13,138 nucleotides of DNA. It comes from Anaerolineae bacterium. GTDB lineage: Bacteria > Chloroflexota > Anaerolineae > J102. The notes under the pieces are model-generated. The model had not been told where the DNA came from. It was given only the letters and a program-made list of their open reading frames with translations, and made no database searches. Below are positions 7,336 to 13,138 of the stretch, one piece after another. Both the position numbers and the translations under genes were made by a program. Each line of letters begins with the position of its first letter. Position 1 is the stretch's first letter. Location of the stretch: the NCBI GenBank assembly GCA_027036755.1, contig JALWDV010000303.1, positions 1 to 13,138 of the forward strand, read 5' to 3'.

Positions 7336-7364
7336 ATTATAGGTCGGGCGGGTTATGGTGTCAA
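7336..7364 (-). promoter_or_regulatory. Perfect consensus promoter of secDF
   Basis: On the minus strand TTGACA (7364-7359), exactly 17 bases, then TATAAT (7341-7336). Both hexamers are perfect and the spacing optimal for a housekeeping sigma factor. Transcription would start near 7329, giving a leader of about 62 bases. Confidence 0.9.
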
Positions 7365-7399
7365 ATATCGGGCGCTTTGCGAAGGGCGAGGGAGGCGGA

Positions 7400-7429
7400 T
7401 TGATCATTTATCTGAAAAGCGGGTATAAT
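7400..7429 (+). promoter_or_regulatory. Promoter of malQ
   Basis: TTGATC (7400-7405; 4 of 6), an 18-base spacer, then TATAAT (7424-7429). Divergent from the secDF promoter; the two -35 boxes are about 35 bases apart. Predicted start near 7436, which puts the whole repeat at 7431-7584 into the malQ leader. Confidence 0.7.
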
Positions 7430-7430
7430 C

Positions 7431-7584
7431 GTAACTACTAATGTACCTGACTTTAAGCCGCCAAAAGCCACGAAGGCTCGAAGTTCTTCGAAGACACGAA
7501 GGAAAGATAAAGAAAGATACTTCGCGCCTTCGCCTTTCTTCGTGTCTTCGTGGCAAAAAATGGTGGCTACACCTTAGTAGTTAC
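7431..7584. repeat. Palindromic repeat in the malQ leader
   Basis: The ends are an exact 11-base inverted pair, GTAACTACTAA (7431-7441) and TTAGTAGTTAC (7574-7584), and the match continues outwards through AATC/GATT with one bulged base. Inner arms GCCACGAAG (7467-7475) and CTTTCTTCGTGTCTTCGTGGC-type sequence (about 7534-7554) pair too. I recall similar CCACGAAG/CTTCGTGG palindromes as dispersed intergenic repeats in Chloroflexota and other environmental bacteria. There is no clear target duplication. As RNA this would fold into a long hairpin. Confidence 0.75.
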
Positions 7585-7633
7585 CGATTGGGGCCAACTA
7601 CTTTAGCCGAACCTTTTTCATTCGATCTTCGCG

Positions 7634-9160
7634 ATGACTTTGACCGAACAACGACTTTCGGGAATCCTATTGCATCCGACATCCTTTCCCGGCCCTTACG
7701 GCATTGGTGATTTAGGCAAAGAGGCGTTTCATTTCATCGATTGGCTAGCGGATGCCAAACAACGGCTGTGGCAGGTCTTGCCCCTGGGCCCCACCGGTTT
7801 CGGCGATTCGCCTTACCAGTGTTTTTCCGCCTTCGCTGGCAATCCACTGCTCATTGCGCCCGAAGACTTGCGCCATCGCGGCTATCTCAGCTATCGAGAG
7901 CTGGCTGCGCCTCTGTTTCCCCGGGAACGCGTGGACTATGGACCGGTCATCCAATGGAAGCGAATGCTGCTGCAACAGGCGTATGAGCGGTTCAAGGAGC
8001 AGGCTCCGCCCGACTCCTTCACGCAATTTGTGGAGGAGGAAAAGGCCTGGCTGCACGACTACGCCCTTTTCATGGCCCTGAAGGATGAGCATCACGGTCT
8101 TCCCTGGAATCAATGGCGGCCCTCGCTACGCGATCGCAAAAAACAGGCCCTGGCCGCAGCCCGGAAGCGACTGAACGACGTCATCCAGTTTCATTACTTT
8201 CAGCAATGGCTCTTTTTCGCGCAATGGCGCAAGCTAAAAGCCTACGCCAACGAAAAAGGCGTCCGCATCATCGGCGATATCCCCATCTATGTCGCCATGG
8301 ATAGCGCCGACGCCTGGAGCCATCGAGAACAATTCCTCTTCGATGCAGAAGGTCGCCCCCTGGTGGTGGCGGGCGTGCCTCCCGACTACTTCTCTCCCAC
8401 CGGTCAGCTTTGGGGCAATCCCATCTACAACTGGGAGAAGATGGCCGACGAGGGGTTTGCCTGGTGGATCGAGCGCATCCGGGCCAATCTGCGCCTGTAT
8501 GACATCCTTCGCATCGATCATTTTCGTGGCTTCTACAACTATTGGGTCGTGCCAGGCGACGCCGAAACAGCCATCAACGGCGAGTGGCGGGATGGCCCCC
8601 GCACCGCTTTCTTCGACGCGATCATCGCCGCCCTGGGCGACCTGCCCCTCATTGCCGAAGATCTGGGAGAACCAGATCCGGGCGTATACGAATTGAGGGA
8701 TCATTACGGTTTCCCCGGCATGAAAGTGCTGCAATTCGCCTGGGGCGGCGACGCCAGCAACGCATTTTTACCCCACAACTACGACAAAAACGCCGTCGTC
8801 TACACCGGAGCCCACGATAACGACACCACTCGCGGCTGGTACGAAAAAGCATCGGAACGGGAACGGGATCATGTTCGCCGGTATTTACGGGTGGATGGCA
8901 GCGATATCGCCTGGGATTTCATTCGCCTGGCCATGGCCTCCACCGCCAATCTGGCCATCGTTCCTTTGCAGGATTGCATGAATCTTGGCAGCGAGGCCCG
9001 GATGAACACGCCCGCGGTGGCCGCGGGCAACTGGGCCTGGCGATTTCAGCCTCACCAGCTTACAAAAGGCATCCAGGCGGGCCTGGCCGAACTGGCCGAG
9101 CTGTATGGACGGACTTACATCCCCCACAAGCAACGCGTTCATTCCATCCACACCGGCTGA
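7634..9160 (+). CDS. malQ: 4-alpha-glucanotransferase (amylomaltase, GH77)
   Basis: MalQ breaks an alpha-1,4 bond in a maltodextrin and passes the piece to another glucan, releasing glucose; it serves maltose and glycogen metabolism in the cytosol. The 508-residue length and motifs match the Thermus-type amylomaltases: LHPTSFPGPYGIGDLG (13-28), GDSPYQ (57-62), GDIPIYVAMDSADAW (214-228), and the catalytic triad Asp295 (ILRIDHFRGF), Glu342 (AEDLG) and Asp395 (HDNDTTRGWY), followed by ARMNTP and GNWAWR near the end. ATG 7634 starts right before the conserved N-terminus; there is no Shine-Dalgarno. The gene stands alone, with no glycogen or maltose transport genes beside it. It is transcribed from the promoter at 7400-7429, and the 198-base leader is largely a palindromic repeat. 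Confidence 0.97.
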   Translation: MTLTEQRLSGILLHPTSFPGPYGIGDLGKEAFHFIDWLADAKQRLWQVLPLGPTGFGDSPYQCFSAFAGNPLLIAPEDLRHRGYLSYRELAAPLFPRERVDYGPVIQWKRMLLQQAYERFKEQAPPDSFTQFVEEEKAWLHDYALFMALKDEHHGLPWNQWRPSLRDRKKQALAAARKRLNDVIQFHYFQQWLFFAQWRKLKAYANEKGVRIIGDIPIYVAMDSADAWSHREQFLFDAEGRPLVVAGVPPDYFSPTGQLWGNPIYNWEKMADEGFAWWIERIRANLRLYDILRIDHFRGFYNYWVVPGDAETAINGEWRDGPRTAFFDAIIAALGDLPLIAEDLGEPDPGVYELRDHYGFPGMKVLQFAWGGDASNAFLPHNYDKNAVVYTGAHDNDTTRGWYEKASERERDHVRRYLRVDGSDIAWDFIRLAMASTANLAIVPLQDCMNLGSEARMNTPAVAAGNWAWRFQPHQLTKGIQAGLAELAELYGRTYIPHKQRVHSIHTG

Positions 9161-9237
9161 ACGCATCATCCGCAACCATACGCGACGCCAAAAACCATTG
9201 AGGAGGTTCTTTTGGATTCCGGGAGATGAGATGTCGG

Positions 9238-9292
9238 GCGGATTGCGAATCCGGCTGGATGCAGAGAGCTCCCAGCGGATTCGCAATCCAGC
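9238..9292. repeat. REP-type inverted repeat after malQ
   Basis: GGATTGCGAATCC (9240-9252) and GGATTCGCAATCC (9277-9289) are exact reverse complements, 24 bases apart, and each is almost self-complementary. The flanks extend the pairing (GGCTGG and CCAGC). It lies 77 bases after the malQ stop and could act as a transcription barrier or message stabiliser. Confidence 0.7.
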
Positions 9293-9414
9293 GGGTTTGG
9301 TAAAGCCAATGCTCCCTGAAATCCTGTTGAGCCGAAAAACTTAGCGCCTTGGCGACCCTTCGACTGCGCTCAGGACATGCTTTGCAAGAGATGGATGCAC
9401 TGCAAAAAGGTTTC

Positions 9415-9525
9415 TCAACACGGAGACACGGAGGACACAGAGAAAAAATAAGGAGGTTCACGGAGAAAATCCTCTCCAAATCTCACCTTATTTCTTCCTC
9501 CGTGCGCTCTGCGCCTCCGTGTTGA
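9415..9525. repeat. Palindromic repeat upstream of the DUF2079 gene
   Basis: Exact 11-base inverted ends TCAACACGGAG (9415-9425) and CTCCGTGTTGA (9515-9525), with inner partial pairing of AATAAGG to CCTTATT and CACGGAG to CTCCGTG. It is the same kind of design as the repeat at 7431-7584 but with unrelated sequence. I recall ACACGGAG/CTCCGTGT palindromes as common intergenic repeats. Confidence 0.7.
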
Positions 9526-9571
9526 AGGTTTTTTCAGTACAGCCAAGAGATCAATCCTCTTGTTTCTGGCT

Positions 9572-9600
9572 CTGCCAGGTTAGGCCAGGTGTAGTATACT
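9572..9600 (+). promoter_or_regulatory. Promoter of the DUF2079 gene, leaderless start
   Basis: CTGCCA (9572-9577; 4 of 6 to TTGACA), a 17-base spacer, then TATACT (9595-9600; 5 of 6). The expected transcription start, near 9607, almost coincides with the ATG at 9609, and no Shine-Dalgarno precedes it, so the message is probably leaderless. Confidence 0.6.
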
Positions 9601-9608
9601 TACCCTGC

Positions 9609-12143
9609 ATGGCAAACGCTGCGACCTCCCTCCCCCCTTCTGCTGCGCCATCGGCGAAAAGCGTCTCTCGCTACGGCTACTGGCTGGCCCTGGCCCTGAT
9701 GATAATCCTCTACGTGATCATCTTTACGGGCCTGGCCTTCAATCAGCACGCGGCCCTGCGCACCCACAAATCGGACCTGGGACAGATGGATCAGGCCATC
9801 TGGAACACCAGCCGCGGGCGCTTCGTGGAGGAGATCAAGCAGGATTTCCTCTCCACCCGCCTCACCGATCACGTGGAGCCCATCTTCATCCCCGTCAGCC
9901 TCGCATTCTGGCTGTGGGACGACGTGCGGGCCATCCTGTTGCTGCAAGTCATGGCCCTGGCCCTGGGAGCCATCCCCCTCTTTGCCCTGACCCGAAGCAA
10001 ACTGGGCGGAGCGCTGGCGCTGGGCTTTGTCGCGGCCTACTTCCTCAACCCCTCGCTGCAATCCGCAGCCCTGACCGAATTTCACGCCATCCCCCTGGCG
10101 GTTCCCTTCATCCTGTGGGCCTTTTGGGCTGCCGATAAAAGACGCTGGCGACAGGCCGCCGCAGCCGCGCTTCTGCTGGCCGCGGTCAAAGAAGAAGCCG
10201 CTCTGCTGGCCGCGGGCCTGGGAGCCTGGATCATCTGGCGGGATTTCATCACCGACAGGCGGCTGAAGCAGGGCGCGCTCCTCGGCGCGAGCGTGACGAT
10301 CCTGGCCCTGCTCTGGTTCTTCATCGCCACCTTCGTCATCGTGCCCGCCTACGGCGCCCAGGTGCATCACACCGCCCACTCGATTTACTTCGAGCGCTAC
10401 GGCGAGTTGGGCGATTCTCCCCTGGACATCGTCAAAACCATCGCGCTGCATCCCCGGCTGGCGTGGTCGCTGGCCACCGAACCGGCCCGGGTGCGGTATC
10501 TGCTGGGGCTTTTCGCATCCTTCGGCTTCTTGAGTCTGCTGGGATTGGATGTGTTGCTGCTGGCTCTGCCTCTGCTGCTGGCCAACCTCTTCAGCGCGTA
10601 TCCCGCCCAATACTACGGCGATTTTCACTACACCGCGCCCCTCATCCCCTATTTCGCCGCAGCCGCCATCTACGGGCTGCACCGGCTGCTGACATTCTTC
10701 CGCAGCGCGGGCCTGGCCCGCGGCCTGCTGGCGCCCCTCGCCCTCATCTGGCTGTTGGGATGGTCGGGTTACGTCTACGCCCAGGCGGGGCGCGGGCCCC
10801 TGGGCGGCGCGTACGACCGGGCCGAGATCACGCCCCACCAGCAGCTCATCCATCGTTTTCTGACCCAGATTCCCCCGGACGCGCCGGTCACGGCCACCGC
10901 GGCCCTGCACCCGCATCTGGCCCATCGCCGATTCATCTACCAATTTCCCTACGGAGCGGACGCCCAACCGCCCGCCCGGCCCGCACAATGGGCCTTCATC
11001 GACGTCAGCGGCGACACCGACATGGCTCCGGGCGACCTGCGCGACGCGGTGATGGCCATGCTCGCGGATGATTGGGGCGTGGTGGACGGAGCCGACGGCT
11101 ATCTGCTGCTGCGCCGCGGCGCGCCGAACCGCGTCATTCCCGACGCCTTCTACGACTTCGCTCGCACGCCCGACGACGCGGCCGCGCTTTCGCAAACCTA
11201 TCCCCTGACCTTCGCCCGCATCGACGCCCAAGCGTGGCCCCGCTGGCGGCAGGCGCGCGTCATCACCGAATGGCTGGTGGGCGCCAGCTATCAGCCGGGC
11301 GCAGTCCGTCCCTGGCTGGAGCTGCTCACCCCCTCCGGCAAACTGCTCTACACCTACGATCAACTCTCACCCCCCGCGCTGATCTGGTATCCCCCCGAAC
11401 GCTGGCGGCCCGGCGACCGCATTCGCATCGCCACCCTGCCCCTGTATCCACCCCGCTACTGGGGCGCGGGCGTGGGCGTCGTTCACGGGCCCGATCCCTT
11501 CCAGCCCAACCACCGGCTGCCCGCCTCCAACGCCGCGCCGGGCGTCGAAATCCGGGCGGAGAACGGCACGCTGGCCCTGGCCGCGGCCTGGCAATGGCGG
11601 CAAGACAACGCCCTGAGCGCCATCCCGCCGCAAACCCTGCTGGCGCCCGATCTGGGGCCGCGCATCCAGCCCCGGGGCCGCGAGATGACGGTGGATTTCC
11701 GCACCGAGGAGGGTACGTTGATCCCCCTGCGGGCCTGGCTGCCCGACGCCGCGCCCGCGGCCGGACGCCTCTTCGATTTCTGGATGCGCTGGGAGCAGGG
11801 CGTTCCCCAGGGCTATCAGCCCTTCGTGCACCTGCGGCGTTCGGGCCGAAACATCGTGCAGGAAGACGGCCCGCCCCTGGTCTTCCTCCCCCTGGACGCG
11901 CAACAGCCCATCAACGACTGGCGGGAATTCATCGTTCCCATGGACGCGGCGCAGCCGGGCGATGAGGTCAACCTGTTCGTCGGCCTCTACAACCCCGAAA
12001 CAGGACAGCGCCTCGACATCCTCGGGTCCGATGGCAAACTGACGGGCAACGAGGCGCTGCTGGGAACCTGGCGACTGGCCCCGCCCCCCGTCCCCGACCA
12101 ACCCTGCGCCCTGTTGGATGACACCTGCCTCTCTCAGCCCTGA
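9609..12143 (+). CDS. DUF2079 polytopic membrane protein, possible GT-C-type glycosyltransferase
   Basis: An 844-residue membrane protein whose N-terminal half matches my knowledge of DUF2079 (predicted membrane proteins related to GT-C sugar transferases). The signature is KSDLGQMDQAIWNT (54-67) just after the first helix (about 24-45), with LTDHVEPIF (85-93), ALTEFHAIPL (154-163) and VKEEAALL (193-200). About nine to ten hydrophobic segments follow up to residue 390. Acidic residues in the first external loop (Asp56, Asp61) are in the place where GT-C enzymes keep a catalytic Asp, but activity is inferred. Residues about 395-844 are soluble and rich in Trp, Pro and Arg, with beta-type segments; I cannot name this part, and it is probably extracytoplasmic. 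ATG 9609 was chosen over an in-frame ATG at 9519 because the latter lies inside a palindromic repeat and 9609 fits the promoter. Single-gene unit with hairpins after it. Confidence 0.85.
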   Translation: MANAATSLPPSAAPSAKSVSRYGYWLALALMIILYVIIFTGLAFNQHAALRTHKSDLGQMDQAIWNTSRGRFVEEIKQDFLSTRLTDHVEPIFIPVSLAFWLWDDVRAILLLQVMALALGAIPLFALTRSKLGGALALGFVAAYFLNPSLQSAALTEFHAIPLAVPFILWAFWAADKRRWRQAAAAALLLAAVKEEAALLAAGLGAWIIWRDFITDRRLKQGALLGASVTILALLWFFIATFVIVPAYGAQVHHTAHSIYFERYGELGDSPLDIVKTIALHPRLAWSLATEPARVRYLLGLFASFGFLSLLGLDVLLLALPLLLANLFSAYPAQYYGDFHYTAPLIPYFAAAAIYGLHRLLTFFRSAGLARGLLAPLALIWLLGWSGYVYAQAGRGPLGGAYDRAEITPHQQLIHRFLTQIPPDAPVTATAALHPHLAHRRFIYQFPYGADAQPPARPAQWAFIDVSGDTDMAPGDLRDAVMAMLADDWGVVDGADGYLLLRRGAPNRVIPDAFYDFARTPDDAAALSQTYPLTFARIDAQAWPRWRQARVITEWLVGASYQPGAVRPWLELLTPSGKLLYTYDQLSPPALIWYPPERWRPGDRIRIATLPLYPPRYWGAGVGVVHGPDPFQPNHRLPASNAAPGVEIRAENGTLALAAAWQWRQDNALSAIPPQTLLAPDLGPRIQPRGREMTVDFRTEEGTLIPLRAWLPDAAPAAGRLFDFWMRWEQGVPQGYQPFVHLRRSGRNIVQEDGPPLVFLPLDAQQPINDWREFIVPMDAAQPGDEVNLFVGLYNPETGQRLDILGSDGKLTGNEALLGTWRLAPPPVPDQPCALLDDTCLSQP

Positions 12144-12160
12144 AAATCCTGACCCGGGAG

Positions 12161-12231
12161 TCCGCTTGCGTCCAGCCGGATATGTCATCCGGCGGGTCAA
12201 GCGGAAAATGTGCGCCGGATCGCACATCCGG
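12161..12231 (+). repeat. Two tandem CCGGAT hairpins after the DUF2079 gene
   Basis: The first hairpin is GCCGGAT-ATGTC-ATCCGGC (12175-12193), enclosed by an outer pair TCCGCTTG (12161-12168) and CAAGCGGA (12198-12205). The second is CCGGAT-CGCAC-ATCCGG (12215-12231), which can instead fold as TGTGCG-CCGGAT-CGCACA (12209-12226). They lie 17 bases after the stop codon with no T-run, so they may serve as a transcription barrier, or they may be a REP doublet. Confidence 0.65.
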
Positions 12232-12267
12232 AGCGGCGCATTATCATAGCAAAGCATACAATCATTT

Positions 12268-12463
12268 GGGTGCGTCCTAAATGAGTTGAGAACCAAGTTG
12301 GCGGGCGCAGGCCCGCCTTCGGGACGAAGTCCCCAAGAGACTGAATTCATTCGGCCAGTGCCCACCACCTGCCCAAAGCGTCGACTGAAGTCGCTCTATT
12401 GAACCCTGCGGGCTGAAGGGCGACCTGCGTCGCCCAGCCTTCCAACCGAAATGGGACGCACCC
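12268..12463. mobile_element. MITE-B: 196-base miniature inverted-repeat element with 9-base target duplication
   Basis: It starts GGGTGCGTCCTAAATGAGTT, identical to MITE-A for 20 bases, and ends AACCGAAATGGGACGCACCC, nearly identical to the right end of MITE-A. The outer 10 bases are perfect inverted repeats. It is flanked by exact 9-base direct repeats CAATCATTT (12259-12267 and 12464-12472). The interior holds hairpins at 12300-12317 (GGCGGGC/GCCCGCC), 12321-12333 (GGGAC-GAA-GTCCC), 12382-12393 (CGAC-TGAA-GTCG) and 12418-12435 (GGGCGAC/GTCGCCC). There is no coding capacity. It lies between the DUF2079 and MazG-like genes. Confidence 0.87.
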
Positions 12464-12565
12464 CAATCATTTCAACCTTCGCATGCCAGCATGGCGATAC
12501 GGCGCACATCCAGCCGGTTCTCCCCAGCAACTGATTGCAATCACCGCCCCTCCATCCCAAACTTC

Positions 12566-12569
12566 GGAG
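12566..12569 (+). promoter_or_regulatory. Shine-Dalgarno that fixes the MazG-like start
   Basis: GGAG, 6 bases before ATG 12576. It decides this start against the in-frame upstream ATG at 12483. Confidence 0.7.
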
Positions 12570-12575
12570 CTTTCC

Positions 12576-12908
12576 ATGTTCGATTTCAACGAGTATCAAA
12601 AACTGGCCCTGCGCACCGCCGGCAACCACGGCGATTTCGACAAGACCATGATGTACACCGCTCTGGGCCTCAACGGCGAGGCGGGCGAGGTGGCCGAACA
12701 CATCAAAAAAGCCTTCTTCCACGGCCACGAGCTGGATCGAGACAAACTGGAAAAAGAGCTGGGCGACGTGCTCTGGTATCTCGCGGTCATGGCCGACACC
12801 CTGGACATTCCCCTGGAAGATATCGCCCGGCGCAATATCGAGAAACTGGCCCGGCGCTATCCCCAGGGTTTTTCAGAAGAGCGCTCCCGAAACCGTGATG
12901 AGCAGTAA
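12576..12908 (+). CDS. MazG-like nucleoside triphosphate pyrophosphohydrolase
   Basis: A 110-residue all-alpha NTP pyrophosphohydrolase of the MazG superfamily. Such enzymes hydrolyse (d)NTPs to the monophosphate and pyrophosphate, usually to clear damaged nucleotides or to adjust pools; the substrate is not known here. The metal-binding pattern is visible as Glu35-x2-Glu38 (GLNGEAGEVAEHIKK) and Glu61-x2-Asp64 (KELGDVLWYLA), matching the ExxE...ExxD motif. The protein is a single MazG domain and not the long two-domain MazG. ATG 12576 opens the family N-terminus (FDFNEYQKLA) and has a Shine-Dalgarno. MITE-B ends 112 bases upstream, so the native promoter may have been separated from the gene or replaced; I see no clear promoter in 12473-12575. 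The stop codon lies inside a heptamer repeat. Confidence 0.93.
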   Translation: MFDFNEYQKLALRTAGNHGDFDKTMMYTALGLNGEAGEVAEHIKKAFFHGHELDRDKLEKELGDVLWYLAVMADTLDIPLEDIARRNIEKLARRYPQGFSEERSRNRDEQ

Positions 12909-12934
12909 TCAGTATTCAGTATCCAGTATTCAGT
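12903..12934. repeat. Heptamer tandem repeat overlapping a stop codon
   Basis: About four and a half copies of a 7-base unit: CAGTAAT, CAGTATT, CAGTATC, CAGTATT, CAGT. The TAA stop of the MazG-like gene (12906-12908) is part of the first copy. I recall similar CAGTATT heptamers as common intergenic repeats in Chloroflexota and cyanobacteria. Confidence 0.85.
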
Positions 12935-13030
12935 GAGCGCGCGTCGAAAAATGACTTCCCGTTTGTTCTCTCCTCCGCTTACGGGGGAGATGAAGAGGGA
13001 GCGTGGCCGTAGGCCTGAAGAGCCCGACTT

Positions 13031-13138
13031 ATGAACATTGACAAAATAATCCGGTTATAGGCCCGGGGCGCTTCGCGCCCGCCGCCAGCGCCGGGGGATG
13101 AAGTCCCCCGGCTAGAAACAGCGCCCCTGCGGGGCTAG
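13031..13138. repeat. Hairpin array running off the window, related to the inside of MITE-A
   Basis: Three hairpins in a row: GGGCGC-TTC-GCGCCC (13066-13080), GCCGGGGGA-TGAAG-TCCCCCGGC (13090-13112, a perfect 9-base stem) and GCCCC-TGC-GGGGC (13123-13135). The last two are each followed by CTAG, reminiscent of the conserved foot of REP elements. The segment before them (ATGAACATTGACAA...TATAG, 13031-13060) aligns in order with 105-133 of MITE-A. The array probably continues beyond the window. It could be a structured RNA or a REP-type repeat. Confidence 0.7.

Larger units (their letters stand above)
9161..9608. other. Repeat-rich intergenic region, no gene seen
   Basis: This 448-base stretch between malQ and the DUF2079 gene holds two palindromic repeats (9238-9292 and 9415-9525) and CCTTCGACTGCGCTCAGGAC at 9357-9376, which I recall as part of a common dispersed sequence in environmental genomes. 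The promoter of the next gene is at its right end. Reading frames across it show no family resemblance. Confidence 0.7.

Noticed and set aside
9600..11363. Long minus-strand open frame of 587 codons opposite the DUF2079 gene
   Set aside because: It is a shadow of a GC-rich gene: Gln/Gly/Arg/Asp-rich, low complexity and without family motifs, while the plus frame has clear membrane segments and family signatures.
57..12463. A 12.4 kb composite transposon bounded by the two MITEs
   Set aside because: Each MITE has its own complete 9-base target duplication with a different sequence, which means two independent insertions. The genes between are ordinary chromosomal functions.
12533..12542. Palindrome GATTGCAATC upstream of the MazG-like gene as an operator
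   Set aside because: Ten bases, a single copy and no matching second site; this could easily be chance.
13036..13060. Promoter TTGACA...TATAG near the right edge
   Set aside because: The hexamers are separated by only about 12 bases, too short for a functional spacer, and the sequence is better explained as part of the repeat module shared with MITE-A.
13066..13138. CRISPR array at the right edge
   Set aside because: The units are hairpins of differing sequence and size without equal-length spacers or an identical repeat.
13031..13138. Firm identification of the hairpin array as a HEARO/IscB-type guide RNA
   Set aside because: No iscB, tnpB or tnpA gene or remnant is visible beside it and I cannot run a covariance search; the resemblance is only general.

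Overview
The window looks like a stretch of a moderately GC-rich bacterial chromosome, most likely from the Chloroflexota (Anaerolineae or a relative). I infer this from the gene content: a DUF2079 membrane protein, a secreted FG-GAP protein with BACON-like domains, separate secD and secF, and a thermophile-type Sir2. The many different hairpin and palindromic repeats between genes also fit. No rRNA or tRNA gene is visible, so the assignment rests on family resemblance only. Promoters of the TTGACA/TATAAT type are easy to see, including a perfect one for secDF.

Layout. 1-385: an intergenic stretch holding a 160-base miniature inverted-repeat element (MITE-A) with a clean 9-base target duplication. 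386-1171 (+): Sir2 NAD-dependent deacylase. 1172-1385: a convergent intergenic region with terminator-like hairpins and a large palindromic repeat. 1386-3737 (-): secreted FG-GAP/BACON-like protein with its own promoter. 3876-4850 (-): zinc-dependent medium-chain dehydrogenase. 4867-4893: strong terminator for the secDF operon. 4916-7267 (-): secF and secD, read from a consensus promoter at 7336-7364. 7368-7633: a divergent region with the malQ promoter and a repeat that would fold into a long hairpin in the malQ leader. 7634-9160 (+): 4-alpha-glucanotransferase. 9161-9608: 448 bases of non-coding repeats. 9609-12143 (+): 844-residue DUF2079 membrane protein, probably leaderless. 12144-12575: tandem hairpins and then a second MITE (MITE-B) with its own 9-base target duplication. 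12576-12908 (+): MazG-like NTP pyrophosphohydrolase. 12909-13138: a heptamer repeat and the start of a hairpin array that is related to the inside of MITE-A.

The genes are mostly independent housekeeping or surface functions. Only secD and secF form a clear operon. They power late steps of Sec export, which the FG-GAP protein (signal peptide) would use. I see no defence, toxin or biosynthetic system. The most interesting content is non-coding: two copies of a previously unnamed (to me) MITE family with 9-base target duplications, a hairpin module shared between one MITE and a free-standing array, and several repeats sitting just downstream of promoter -10 boxes.
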